A stretch of DNA of 64,000 nt from Tupaia tana. Its lineage: Eukaryota > Chordata > Mammalia > Scandentia > Tupaiidae. The position numbers and the translations under genes are program-made. Within the stretch, counting starts at the first letter, position 1. Every line of letters starts with the position of its first letter. Where the stretch lies: assembly GCA_026018925.1 (NCBI GenBank), contig JAKSZU010000004.1:109055498-109119497 (forward strand), written 5' to 3'. Below, in pieces: positions 10,408 to 20,420 of this stretch. Below the pieces are notes generated by a model. It saw only the letters and a program-made list of their open reading frames with translations, searched no databases and was not told the DNA's origin.

Positions 10408-10525
10408 TAATGTGCCCATGATCCAGCTGACCGAAGCCAGGGATGGATCACAGTGTTGGGACCCTGTCAGGGGTGCTGTGCATGTGTCTCTCTCCTTATC
10501 TCTCACTCATGAAATAAATATAAGT
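10408..10525 (+). mobile_element. SINE-B 3' half
   Basis: 'gccagggatggatcacagtg', 'ggaccctgtcaggggtg' and 'ctcactcatgaaataaat' are the 3' body of SINE-B. The head is missing, so this may be a recombinant or truncated copy. Confidence 0.8.
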
Positions 10526-11091
10526 TTTTTAGTTATTGAATGCAGCAGGTGGTATCTTTTCTCACCTTCTCCTCCCCAGCACTGGAGGTACCTTGCTTTT
10601 TAATGAAAACATGGCATTTCCCCACTGGGCAGAGGGAGAAAGACAGCAATGAAATGAAGGGAAGCAGCAGCCGAGAAGTGTCGACAGAAAAAAATAACCA
10701 ACTGTAAAATTAATAATTAATAATTAATGCGGTTTATTTCCAAGCCAACTGTGAGTGACCTAGGCCGGAGAAGAGGCATACATGCCTTTTCTCGGGGTGA
10801 TCATGTACAGGGGTTCCTTTTATTTGCTTTTGAGATTGACAGACAACATTTAGGGAAAAGATTTTCCATTGGTCTGGCCCAAAAAGGCGGGACATGTAGA
10901 AGCGGGGGCTTGTAGGTTATAGGTGGGTTCCACCATTCTTAGGTTGGTGATTGGAAGGGAAGATCCGTGTCTTAGTTAAATAAAGGCTTGATCTGCATCT
11001 CAAAGATACTATGCCAGGGACAGAAGGTAGGAAGAATGCTGTTAATAGAAAATAAATGGTCTGTTAATGTTTGTGGCATGACTTCCCCAGT
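10526..11091. other. Unassigned sequence, about 560 bp
   Basis: It contains an 'attaataattaataattaat' patch near 10710-10730 and otherwise looks single-copy. I see no gene. Confidence 0.4.
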
Positions 11092-11096
11092 CCCTT

Positions 11097-11360
11097 TTTT
11101 TTTTTTTTGGAGAGGTTTTTCGCTATAGGGCACGTGCGCTCGCCAGACAGACAGAGAGAGACATAGAGACAGAAAGCGAGAAATCACCCCCCAGGGGGGA
11201 TGGTCACGCCGCAATCCCTTCTCCTCCATTCTCCTCTCGGGATCTTGGGCACGCACGCACACGCGCCCAGCGTGAGTTGTAAGCCACCGGGTCAGAGACT
11301 CGAACCGCGGTCTACTACGTGGGAGTCCAGCGACATAGCCATTCCGCTAACTGCTGGTTC
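11097..11360 (-). mobile_element. SINE-A long copy with TSD
   Basis: Young-looking copy. Minus-strand B box 'ggttcgagtct'; poly-T tail at 11097-11110. TSD 'ccccagtccctttt' on both sides. Confidence 0.93.
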
Positions 11361-11516
11361 CCCCCAGTCCCTTTTGAAAGATTTTGGAAAATAGGCAAAG
11401 TAGCCAGACTTCTGTCCACAGAAGGTTATGCTCATTTCATAAGAGAGGACCAAGGAGGAGGAGGGTCAGCCTTGTGGCCATCCCAGCTTCCGCAACCTGA
11501 CAAAAGTGCTGGGTGT

Positions 11517-11517
11517 G

Positions 11518-11582
<65 letters not shown>
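11517..11582. repeat. (TG)n then (AG)n microsatellite
   Basis: About 22 TG units are followed by about 9 AG units. It makes short open frames rich in Thr/His or Val/Cys that are not genes. Confidence 0.95.
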
Positions 11583-11715
11583 GAAGGAGTGGCGGAGGAG
11601 AGACTGCAGTGAGAGCATGCCCCAGGAAGGGGTGCTTTCTCCCTTTGTCTCTCTTTGTCTCTCTGTGTCTCTCTGGTGAGCACATAGACCCTCTGACGAG
11701 TAAGAAGAGAGACCA
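11583..11715 (+). mobile_element. SINE-C 3' half
   Basis: 'agactgcagtgagagcatgc', 'aggaaggggtgctttctccc' and 'gtgagcacatagaccctctg' match the 3' half of SINE-C. The head is absent, and the microsatellite begins where it should be. Confidence 0.65.
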
Positions 11716-11737
11716 AAGGAAATTAAACTCACTGCTG

Positions 11738-12002
11738 ATGGCCCAGCCGCGGGTCACAGGCGGTAACATTGTACCTGCGGTGCTGGGAGTCGCGTGGCCG
11801 ACCACAGCTTCAGACTCCTGTGTGGACCTGAGAAACCCAGGCACGTGGTGCTCAGGATTCTGACGAGTCAGAGCTGGGGGATACCATGGGGGACACCACC
11901 CTGCTGGGGCGCCTCTCTCCCTCCTTCACTCCTTCTCTTGTGCGTACGCTCTGGCTCACGCGTTCTCTCTCAGGAAAGGAACTAAATAAATAAACAAATC
12001 AA
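11738..12002 (+). mobile_element. SINE-B copy
   Basis: Head near 'ggcccagccgcgggtcacag', body, 'ccaccctgctggggcgcctc', CT-rich part and 'caggaaaggaactaaataaa' end. Confidence 0.75.
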
Positions 12003-12003
12003 A

Positions 12004-12232
12004 GGCCGGCCATGGTGGCACACTGGGGACGCGATGCTCTGTGACGCGGAGGCCGTCTCCCAGGCCTCCCCGTGGACCAGGCATGCCGTGCACAGTGACC
12101 CCGGCAGCCGAGACCAGGGAGGGTCAGGGCCTGAAGGCCTTGCTGGGAGCGCCTCCTCCCTCCCTCCCTCCCTCCCTCTCTCATGGGAGAAAGAAATGAA
12201 AAGACACATTTTTTTTAATATTAAATAAACAA
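12004..12232 (+). mobile_element. SINE-B copy, tandem with the previous one
   Basis: Head 'aggccggccatggtggcaca', 'aggccttgctgggagcgcct', a TCCC run at about 12153-12177, then 'ctcatgggagaaagaaatga'. It follows the previous B copy head to tail. Confidence 0.8.
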
Positions 12233-12770
12233 AAGTTGATTGCTGATTATCTGCCTGGTATAGAATCTGGCAACAAAAGCAATTCAATAGCAGTTTTTCT
12301 CATGTAAATTCCAAACAAGCGATTTGGCTCTGTCTAAGCTGCTGGTGGAAAGCTAAGAACTCCAACTGCCCACGTGCTCAATTATCAGGTCTAAGCCTGA
12401 CATTGAAACTCAGATAAACACTCCCCGGAAGACATTTTCCACCGGCCTCTCCCTTGAGTCCCACTGCCTCTTGAACAAGCAGTTCATCCACATGTGGCCA
12501 GGGAGGGACGGCCACAGAGCACCTGCAGGAGGGAAGGGCCAGCGTGGAAACTCCACCCTCCAGATCGGATTGCACACGCAAGACAGACAGGCACCACCCA
12601 TCGGCTCCCTCATCCCGGCTGTGGCTTCTGATTCCCTGATCTGGTTCCTTCTATGGATCAAGGGAAAACCTGGAAATGTTATACACACTTCACCGAACAC
12701 GGATATTCCCAGGGAATCCAGGATTCCATCCCAAGACAGGTGCCTTTCTTTTTGCCTCGATATAGAGGAT
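12233..12770. other. Unassigned sequence next to a MITE-like repeat
   Basis: Looks single-copy. A 125-codon plus-strand frame crosses it, but it runs into the MITE-like repeat and has no recognisable feature. Confidence 0.4.
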
Positions 12771-12890
12771 CTTCAACAAATTTGTGGGAAAATGTATATC
12801 ATGAAAAAATTATGCATAGATTTCCATTTCTTTTGGATACCAAAATAAACGCATATATTTAATTCCACAAACTTTTTGAAGACCCCTGTA
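12771..12890. mobile_element. MITE-like element, copy 1 of 4
   Basis: Inverted ends: 'caacaaatttgtgggaaaat' and, reversed at the right, 'cacaaactttttgaagaccc'. The middle has 'tatgcatagatttcc' and 'ttggataccaaaataaac'. Related copies lie at 16868, 50866 and 59320. The structure suggests a non-autonomous DNA transposon; the family is not named. Confidence 0.65.
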
Positions 12891-12911
12891 TCCACCCCCT
12901 TTCAAAGGCAC

Positions 12912-13087
12912 GTCTATTTACTTTATTTACTATTGTTGCTATTTAATTTGCTGTAGGGCATATGCACTCACCAGAGAGGGACAGGGAAGAAGGCGAGTGA
13001 AAAAGCAAGTTGTTAGGTACAGGACTCGAACTGCCATTGGCCATGTAGGAATTCAGCGCCTTAACCACCACGCTACCTGCTGGCCCC
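12912..13087 (-). mobile_element. SINE-A short copy with TSD
   Basis: Tail and 'aatttgctgtagggcatatg' lead to the head 'gctacctgctggccccc'. TSD 'aaaggcacgtct' before and 'aaaggcacattct' after. Confidence 0.88.
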
Positions 13088-13242
13088 CAAAGGCACATTC
13101 TAAACACTGCCTTTGCAGGGAGTGACTACATTAAACATCTCAAGAATAAACAAACTGGATATTGCAATGATCCAGAAAGCATCAGATCTGTCTCCAAATA
13201 AGAAAACGTAGCTCTTTAGAGCATCCTAAGAAAGCAAATATC
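13088..13242. other. Unassigned short sequence
   Basis: Looks single-copy. It supplies the target site of the next SINE. Confidence 0.4.
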
Positions 13243-13502
13243 AGGACCAGCAGTTAGCGTAATGGCTATGTTGCTGGACTCCTCCCATGTAGTCAACCGC
13301 GGTTCGAGTCCTGGACCCAGTGGCTTAAACTCATGCCAGGTGCGTGTGTGTGTGCGCCCAAGATCCCGAGAGGAGAATGGAGGAGAAGGGATTGCAACAT
13401 GGCCATCCCCCCTGGGGGGTGATTTCTCACTGTCTCTCTGTCTCTTTCTGTCTTTCTGGCAAGCGCATGCGCCCTATAGTGAAAACCTCTCCAAAAAAAT
13501 AA
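13243..13502 (+). mobile_element. SINE-A long copy with TSD
   Basis: TSD 'agaaagcaaatatc' at 13229-13242 and 13503-13516. It has 'ctcctcccatgtag' where the consensus has one 'ctcccacgtag', a small 3-base duplication in the anticodon-loop region. Confidence 0.94.
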
Positions 13503-13650
13503 AGAAAGCAAATATCTATCGAAGCCCTTTTATCATAGACACTGATGTTAATCAAAATTAACTTTCCTCAAACTTTAGCTATGGTTTTTAACTGAAAAGT
13601 CAGAGCCTGGAAAGGCTCAGTCTAAAGAGATAATTAAGAAGGAAATATCA

Positions 13651-13924
13651 AGGGACCAGCAGTTAGCGTAATGGCTATGTCGCTGGACTCCCACGTAGTC
13701 GACCGCGGTTCGAGTCCCGGACCCGGCGGCTTAAACTCACGCCGGGCGCGAGTGCGTGCGTGCCCAAGATCCTGAGAGGAGAATGGAGGAGAAGAGATTG
13801 CGGCATGGCCATTCCCCCTGGGGGGTGATTTCCTGCTTTCTATCTCTCTGTCTCTCTCTGTCTGTCTGGGGAGCGCACGCGCCCTATAGCAAAAACCTCT
13901 CCAAAAAAAGAAAAAAAAAAAAAA
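13651..13924 (+). mobile_element. SINE-A long, near-consensus reference copy
   Basis: A tRNA-derived retroposon copied by L1-type machinery. The A box 'tagcgtaatgg' (13664-13674) fits TRGYNNARNNG, and the B box 'ggttcgagtcc' (13707-13717) fits the pol III consensus. Between them 'gctggactcccacgtag' is the anticodon-arm position; the loop reads CTCCCAC, as in Gly-CCC tRNA, but the arms are too diverged to assign the parent. Next come 'cggcttaaactcacgcc', alternating 'gcgtgcgtgcccaagatcc', 'gaggagaatggaggagaa', a C6/G6 palindrome near 13814-13830, a CT-rich tract, 'gcgccctatagcaaaaacc' and the A tail. There is no internal TTTT pol III terminator. TSD 'aagaaggaaatatc' on both sides. Confidence 0.95.
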
Positions 13925-14035
13925 AAGAAGGAAATATCCAGGGATTGCACAGACCGACTGCAATATCAGCTATCCCCCATTCATTCAATAAATAAATATG
14001 CAACAAAATACCTACATATAGAACACCCATGTGAT

Positions 14036-14295
14036 GGCACCAGCAGTTGACATAATGGCTATGTCGCTGGACTCCCATGTAGTCCACCACGGTTCGAGTC
14101 CCGGACCCCATGGCTTAAACTCACACCAAGTGCGTGTGCATGCGTGCCCAAGATCCTGAGAAGAGAATGGAGGAGAAGGGATTGCAGCGTGGCCATCCCC
14201 CCTGGGGGGGTGATTTCTCACTTTCTGTCTCTATGTCTCTCTGTCCTTCTGACGAGCACACACGCCCTACAGCAAAAACCTCTGGGAAAAAAAAA
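14036..14295 (+). mobile_element. SINE-A long copy
   Basis: Head 'ggcaccagcagttgacataa'; palindrome with an extra G at about 14199-14212. An imperfect TSD: 'acccatgtgatgg' before and 'acctatgtgacaa' after. Confidence 0.92.
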
Positions 14296-14368
14296 TACCT
14301 ATGTGACAAGCAAAATAAGGAATATAAAAATAGTGAAGAACAGATTTTCCCTTTAAAAACTAACTCAA

Positions 14369-14619
14369 GGGACCAGCAGTTAGCGTAATGGCTGTGTCGT
14401 TGTACTCCCATAGAGTCTAATGTGGTTCGCGTCCCAGACTTAGTGGCTTAAACTCACGCCGAGTGCATGTGCATGTGTGCCCAAGATCCCGAGAGGAGAA
14501 TGGAGGAGAAGAGATTGCGGCATGGCCACCCCCCCTGGGGGGGTGATTTCTTGCTTTCTGTCTCTATGTCTCTCTCTGTCTGTCTGGCAAGCACACGTGC
14601 CCTATAGTGAAAACCTCTC

Positions 14620-14650
<31 letters not shown>
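14369..14650 (+). mobile_element. SINE-A long copy with long A tail
   Basis: TSD 'aaactaactcaag' at both ends. The A tail of about 33 bases suggests recent insertion, although the head carries several substitutions ('gctgtgtcgttgtactccca'). Confidence 0.94.
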
Positions 14651-14656
<6 letters not shown>

Positions 14657-14676
14657 AACTCAAGACGTATAGACCT

Positions 14677-14940
14677 GGGGCCAACAGTGACGTAGTGGTT
14701 AAGACACCGGACTCCCACATGGCAGAGTACGGTTGGAGTTCAGACCCAATGGCTTGAAAATCATGCCAGGCACATTGCATGCTTGCCCAAAACCCCAGTA
14801 GGAGAATGGAGGAGAAGGAATTGTAGAATGCTTATCCCCCTGGGAGATGATTTCTCACTTTTCCCCTCACTGTCTCTCTCCAGCAAGTGCATGTACCCTA
14901 TCGGGAAAAATTAATTAATTAATTAATTAATTAAAGAAAT
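14677..14940 (+). mobile_element. SINE-A long copy, older
   Basis: Head 'ggggccaacagtgacgtag'; palindrome reduced to 'ccccctgggagatgatt'. Tail is an 'attaattaattaattaatt' repeat. Confidence 0.85.
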
Positions 14941-15054
14941 ACAGACTCAAATAAGGCAGAAAGTGTGGATCGCCCTGAGAGGCATACAGGAACAGCACCG
15001 TACAGAGAAGGTCAAAATTACTTCTGGTAGAAAGGGTCAAGAAAAACTCCACAG

Positions 15055-15405
15055 CAAAGAGAGCATTTGCGATGACCTTTGAAGGACAGGTAGGATTGGG
15101 GCCTGAATGATCAGAGGAACGTGCACCCAGGTGGAAGAATCAGCCCAAGCAACGAGTCTGAGGGGCAGAGCGTGTCTCAGTCTGGCAGGAGAATGGCCTG
15201 CGGGCAGGTGATGCAGGAGGAGGAGGAGGTTGGAATAGACGCTAGAGCCATTTCATAAAGGGCCTTCAGTGAGAGCCTGGTGTTATATCGTAAACCGTGA
15301 AGAGCCACCGGAGGTTTCTGAGCTGGAGAGGGCACAGTGAGACTTCCAGAAGGATTAACTGGGTACGATAGATTGCAGGAGAACACGACCAGATGCAGGA
15401 AGACA
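15055..15405 (-). mobile_element. L2 LINE fragment, antisense
   Basis: The plus strand shows 'gatgacctttgaaggacagg', 'ttcataaagggccttcagtg', 'agccaccggaggtttctgag' and 'agagggcacagtgagac', the reverse-strand pattern of L2 ORF2 sequence. Confidence 0.6.
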
Positions 15406-15472
15406 CATCAGGATAGAAATGTGGTGGCGTAAGGGAAGAGGCATACTATGCGTTAGAAAAATGTACAACGCC

Positions 15473-15715
15473 GGGGCCAGCAGGTGGTTTGGTGGGTAAG
15501 GCACTGTACTCCCACATGGCCAACTGCAGTTCGAGTCCTGAATCTGACAGCTTGAAAATCGTGCTGGGCACATGTATGTGCACACCCGACATCCTGAGAA
15601 GAGAATGGAGAAGAGACTGTGGTGTGACCTGCTGGGGGGAGATGATTTGTCACTTTTCCTCTCTGTCTTTCTACACAATGATGAAACATATTGTTTTTAA
15701 CGGGCCAATTAAAAA
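15473..15715 (+). mobile_element. SINE-A copy, 3' end replaced
   Basis: Head 'ggggccagcaggtggtttgg' and body run to 'cttttcctctctgtctttc'. The usual 'gccctatagc' end is missing and the sequence passes into a purine repeat. Confidence 0.8.
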
Positions 15716-15819
15716 AGAAAAAGGAAGAAAGGAAGAAAGGAAGAAAGGAAGAAAGGAAGAAAGGAAGAAAGAAGGAAGGAAGGAAGGAAGGAAGGAAGGA
15801 AGGAAGGAAGGAAGGAAGG

Positions 15820-15850
<31 letters not shown>

Positions 15851-15862
15851 AAGAGAAAGAAA
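15716..15862. repeat. (GGAA)n / (GAAA)n microsatellite
   Basis: GGAAGAAA blocks, then about 13 GGAA units, then GAGAAA blocks. Open frames through it encode low-complexity Lys/Glu or Ser/Phe and are not genes. Confidence 0.95.
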
Positions 15863-16199
15863 GCAATACAATGATGTAGGTAAACAGCAAAGGACGAGGG
15901 TGCAGAGGAGCCGTAAAGAGGAAAGGGTAGAGACTTGTAACTATGTTCGGCCAACAGGCCCTGGTCACCGCTGGTCACGTGGAACTGAACATCAAAGCGT
16001 GTGTTCTGGGTGTCTGCAAACGCAGGGATGTGAGCACAGGGAAGGCGCCCAGAGGGCCTGTCTGCAGAGCGCACGCGTGCTCATGCCCGACAGTAGCTGG
16101 AAGCGTAGGCCACAGCCAGAGGCCACAGCACAGTATCTGAAGACCCGTTCCGTCCCATCTTACCCTCCCTCTCTGTGATGGTTGCCAGTTTTTCAAATG
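15863..16199. other. Unassigned sequence
   Basis: Looks single-copy; no feature is recognised. It ends in the left target site of the next SINE ('tgatggttgccagt'). Confidence 0.4.
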
Positions 16200-16367
16200 A
16201 TTACTTTCTTTTATTTTTTATTATTATTATTTTAAGTTTGCTATGGGGTGCATGTGCTCACCAGAAAGAGAGAGGGAGAGCGAGAAAGCAAACCACCAGA
16301 TCCAGGACTTGAACTGCGGTCAGCCATATAGGAGTCTAGTGCCTTAAGCACCACACACCTGCTAGCC
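16200..16367 (-). mobile_element. SINE-A short copy with TSD
   Basis: Tail 'tttttattattattatttt', then 'tttgctatggggtgcatgtg', then the head 'cacacctgctagccc'. TSD 'tgatggttgccagt' before and 'tgatagttgccact' after. Confidence 0.87.
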
Positions 16368-16594
16368 CTGATAGTTGCCACTGTTAAATCTCCTCCCTCC
16401 TTGAAATTCTCCTCAGGGCGTCTAGACAATACTCTTCCCTTGCTTTCTTCCATGGGTTCTTCTGCTTTGTCCCACAAGTGAGCCTGTCCCCCAGGCTCTG
16501 ATCTCAGTCGTTCGCACTTCCCGTTTTGAATCCTGTCCCTGAAAGTCTTACCTCTTGCTTCGATTGGACGTGGGTCCATGCACGCAGCTTCTGT

Positions 16595-16805
16595 TTACTG
16601 AGGCAGTGGAGGATACGGGCTCCGGAAACAGCCTGGGTTCACATCCCAGCTCCGCCACGTGCTGGCCACGTGACATCGGACCACTCACAAGACTTGATGT
16701 CCTTGTCAGTAAAATGTGGTTATAGGATGGCTAAGAGGATTTAATATGAAGATTAATACAAAACCTGGCACATAGTACGCCCTCCATAAATGGCAATTAT
16801 TACCT
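16595..16805 (+). mobile_element. MIR element, nearly full length
   Basis: In order: 'ggctccggaaacagcctggg', 'ttcacatcccagctccgcca', 'gtcagtaaaatgtggttata', 'gaggatttaatatgaagatt' and 'cctggcacatagtacgccct'. Confidence 0.88.
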
Positions 16806-16867
16806 TAAAAAATCTGCAACTGGAAATCTAGATCTCTCTTGATGGTCAGTTTAGTATGAGAGACTTT

Positions 16868-16990
16868 AAGATATCTGTGGAAAAATTGAATTAAAGTACA
16901 AGTTTATTATGGTGCAGAAAAATTTCTGAAAATCATGCATCATTTTGTCATCATACATTTTCCCACAAACTTGTTGAACTTCCCTTGTGT
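16868..16990. mobile_element. MITE-like element, copy 2 of 4
   Basis: 'ctgtggaaaaattgaattaa', 'agtacaagtttattatggtg' and 'catacattttcccacaaact' pair as inverted ends. It is opposite in orientation to the copy at 12771. Confidence 0.65.
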
Positions 16991-17039
16991 TGTCATTGTC
17001 TCCTGGGTGGGATCCCTTTAAGTCCAAGGTGAACTCATC

Positions 17040-17690
17040 TTCCTCATCCCATAATCCCTCCCCTCTCTGCATCCCCCACATTCACCCTCTCATTCAAATT
17101 AGAAGCTGGGAATCCTCCCGTATTTCTCCCACTCCCAACCGCAGCCTCCATCCATCAGCAAATCCTGTAAGATACAATTCCACACTACTCACCCAACCCA
17201 CCCAGGACAAATACCCATCCCCTCCTGCATCTCTGTCCACACCCACTCCCTGCCACACCTCCGTTCCCCAACGCACTCACACTGCTCCAGCTCGGAACAG
17301 TCACTCGCCATTCCTCACAAATGCCAAGCAACTTAATACATGTGTCTTTGCACGCTTCTTTCCTCTGCCTGGAATATCCTTTCTCCAACTTCCCAAGCCC
17401 AACCAGGATAGTTCCCATTTGCCTTTAAAGACAACTGTGTCACCTCCTTGTGAGGCCTTTCTTGCTGGGTGGTCAGGTTCCGTCTTCTGCGCTGGCACTG
17501 CAGACCATACACCCCGGCCGTGTTCTTCCCACATTCGAGTTCCCGGTTGCTCGTCTCTCTCCGTAGTGAGTCAGCAGGACTTATACACAGCACCTTGTCT
17601 TCCTCACTGATCAACTCCCCTGCCCTCGCCCCCACATCTTGCACAGTACACGTCACATAGCAGGTACTTAAATGTTTTCATATATAAATT
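17040..17690 (+). mobile_element. L2 LINE, 3' end
   Basis: 'gtctttgcacgcttctttcc', 'tctgcctggaatatcctttc', 'aaagacaactgtgtcacctc', 'ttgtgaggcctttcttgctg' and 'catagcaggtacttaaatg' follow the L2 3' end in order. The 207-codon plus-strand frame over it is a by-product of this C-rich relic. Confidence 0.8.
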
Positions 17691-17837
17691 AATGACTGAT
17701 AGTCAAATAAACAAGAGAATTCCAGAGATTTCCTGAACTTTATTTGTTAGCATGGCTAGATAGAATTCATGTACCTTGACTTATAATTTGAATTTTTTTC
17801 TGGTTTAGCACATCCAACAATAATCAATAGTTTTCTC

Positions 17838-18093
17838 AGGACCAGCAGTTAGCGTAATGGCTATCGCTGGACTCCCATGTAGTCGACCGCAGTTCGAGTC
17901 CCGGACCCAGTGGCTTAAACTCACACCGGGTGCGTGTGCATGCGTGCCCAAGATCCCGAGAGGAGAATAAGGGAGAAGGGATTGCAGCGTGACCATCCTC
18001 CCTGGGAGGTGATTTCTTGCTTTCTGTCTCTCTGTCTCTGTCTTTCTGGCGAGTGCACGCGCCCTATAGCAAAAATAAATAAATAAATAAATA
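17838..18093 (+). mobile_element. SINE-A long copy
   Basis: Head 'aggaccagcagttagcgtaa'; three bases shorter at 'ggctatcgctgg'. Tail is an AAAT repeat (18072-18095). Confidence 0.93.
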
Positions 18094-19372
18094 AGATAAA
18101 TTTCAGAGCCCAGATCATTTTTACAAAACACATCTTTTTCATTCAGAGGCATTATGTCTTGCTGGGGGGAGCGGTGAAGAATAAGAAAGCCAGTCCCAGT
18201 ATCACAGTGAGACTGGAGAAGACCAGTCTTGAACACCTGTCAACAGCCTCTCAAGGTCAACCTCTTTACCCTCCCAGTCCTCGCATTTTTGACCTTTGGG
18301 AGCTCCTGCTGGCCAGCCCCTTCTGGGGCCCCTGTCCTGGACCAGCCAGCAAAGGGTCAGCTGCAAACAGGCACCTTGCTCTGGGCGCGAGCAGCCTCCC
18401 CACGTGCCCGAATGGACAGCAGCTCCGTGTCCGGGGTGTCCGGCGGCATTGAGGGCTGGCAGTGCAGTGCAGCGCCCTGGGCTCTGATGAGAAGGTCACT
18501 ATCCTGATGAGAGAACGCCTTGATCTTCGCGACTGGAACAGGAGACAGAACCGCAGGCCGCCAGCGGAGGCTTAGACAATACCGCCACCCATCGGTCAGG
18601 AGTAAAAGTACTCGGTCTCCTCCCCGAGGTAAAAGCTAAATGGGACGTTTCCGTGAATTTGGAACGGACAGTGAGCGGATTGTTATTGCCGTTAGCAGTG
18701 GTGCTTCGCCAAGAAGTTTCTGATACGTGTGACACGGTCACCATGACAGCAGGCCTGTGACCAGGACTGCAGACCGAGGTTCTGGGGAAGCAGAGTAGGA
18801 ACTGGACCCAGACTCTAAAAGAGAGGGCGGAGGGAGAGAAGGCTGAGGGGCGGGTGTCCCCGGAGATCAGGGGTAGAGAAGGGAGATGACAGCACCGGCA
18901 GGCTGAGCTCCTTGACGTCCCCTCACCGGGTACACTCCCAGAGGGGTCTGATTGAATCGCCCCTAAAACTCTGCAAAGCGGGCATTTTCGTCCCAGTCGT
19001 GAGAGTGTGACCAAAGAGCTGCAGACACGCCAGGGCACAGCTCAGCTGTCATGGCTTCCGCCTGTCCGCCCCGAGGTGTTCGCTCTCTCAGACCGAAGCT
19101 CCCTGGCCTCACTCGAATGTCCAGGACTGCCTGGATTCCCATCTCTAGCTGGGAGTTAGAGGAAGAGGATGGGTGCTTTAGGAGAACAGAGAACGAGGAA
19201 TGCCTGCCCTGGGACATCAGCTGTCACACGCCGTGTCCAGCCGGCGCTTTTTTCTTTCTTTCTTTCTCTCCTTCCTGACGTTTCCCTCCCTACTCTGAAC
19301 CCCTCTGCCAGCTATAGATACGGCAGCGGCCCACTATTTCCATATGGATATTGAGCACCTAAAATGTGGGCC
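18094..19372. other. SINE-free stretch, about 1.3 kb
   Basis: One of the longer SINE-free stretches. GC-moderate, with a 179-codon minus-strand frame (18499-19038) and several shorter ones. None shows a domain or splice pattern I trust. A TTTC run lies near 19253-19267. Confidence 0.4.
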
Positions 19373-19373
19373 T

Positions 19374-19608
19374 GGGGCCAGCAGGTGCCGTGGTGACTCC
19401 CACATGGCCAACCGTGGTTCGAGTCCCAGACCTGGCAGCTTGAAAATTACACTGGGCGCATGTGCGTGTGTGTCCAGAATCCCAAGAGGAGGGTGGAGGG
19501 GAAGGGATTGCAGCATGGCCACCCCCTGAGGAATGATTTCTCACTTTCTCTCTCTTTGTCTCTCTTAGGCATGCACCCTATGGCAAAATAACTTTAAAAA
19601 AAAAAAAA
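19374..19608 (+). mobile_element. SINE-A copy with a short head
   Basis: Part of the head is missing between 'caggtgccgtggtgac' and 'tcccacatgg', which removes the A-box to anticodon spacing. The rest of the long form is present, ending with an A run at 19595-19608. Confidence 0.88.
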
Positions 19609-19621
19609 AGTGGCTAGTCCT

Positions 19622-19868
19622 TAGCCCAGTTATGGTGGCACAAGATATTCCAACACTCTGCAATGCAGGAGCCACACGTCAGACCCGGGTTCAGTTCCTG
19701 GCTGACATGTAGAACCCACGTTCGCACATGCCTGCCAGGGATCCCAGCTGGCTGAGGCCTGGGGAAGGGATCGTGGCATTAAATTCTGTTGAGGGTTCTT
19801 GTCTCTCTCTCTCATTCTGTTTCTGTCTCTGTCTCTCTCTCATGACAGAAATAAACTTTAAAAGAAGT
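19622..19868 (+). mobile_element. SINE-B copy, nearly complete
   Basis: Head 'gcccagttatggtggcacaa', B box 'gggttcagttcc', 'gctggctgaggcctgggg', 'attctgttgagggttcttgt', CT tract, 'ctcatgacagaaataaactt'. A good reference copy for this family. Confidence 0.88.
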
Positions 19869-19872
19869 GGAG

Positions 19873-20156
19873 GGGGGGGACCAGCAGTTAGCGTGATGGC
19901 TATGTCGCTGGACTCCCACGTAGTCGACCGCGGTTCGCGTCCCGGACCCAGTGGCTTAAACTCACGCCGGGCGTGTGTGCGTGTGTGCCCAAGATCCGGA
20001 GAGGAGAATGGAGGAGAAAGGATTGCGACATGGCCATCCCCCCTGGGGGGTGATTTCTTGCTTTCTGTCTCTCTGTCTCTCTCTGTCTGTCTGGCGAGCG
20101 CACACGTCCTATAGCAAAAACCTCTCAAAAAAAAAAAAAAAGAAAAAAAGAAAGAA
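19873..20156 (+). mobile_element. SINE-A long copy
   Basis: Near-consensus, with both pol III boxes intact and an A tail broken by G's. It follows a SINE-B directly. Confidence 0.94.
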
Positions 20157-20251
20157 ATGCCCAGGTCCCTATGATGAAACCAATTCAACTTCAAAGGCTC
20201 ATTTCCAGACTAACCAGGGTTTCTCAGCAGTTTTTTCTTATCTCATCAAAA

Positions 20252-20418
20252 GCAACCCTAGAGGGGATGGCAGGTGGCATGGCGGTTAAGACACTGGACT
20301 CCCACATGACCGAATGCAGTTTGAGACCTGGACCTGGCAGCTTGGTTTCTCACTTTCCCTCTCTCTCTGCATCTCTCTGGTGGGCACATGTGTCCTATAG
20401 AAATTTAAAAATAATAAG
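20252..20418 (+). mobile_element. SINE-A short copy
   Basis: Head 'ggggatggcaggtggcatgg'. It keeps 'gtgggcacatgtgtcctata' before the A/T tail, which many short copies lack. Confidence 0.85.
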
Positions 20419-20420
20419 AG

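Noticed and set aside
11517-11844. Minus-strand ORFs with His/Thr repeats
   Set aside because: They read through the (TG)n(AG)n microsatellite and SINE-C remnant.
15716-15862. Lys/Glu-rich or Ser/Phe-rich ORFs
   Set aside because: Products of the GGAA microsatellite; the same applies at 31259-31392, 46916-47090 and 51050-51155.
16987-17610. 207-codon plus-strand ORF, Ser/Pro/Thr-rich
   Set aside because: It coincides with an L2 3' end whose C-rich sequence has few stops.
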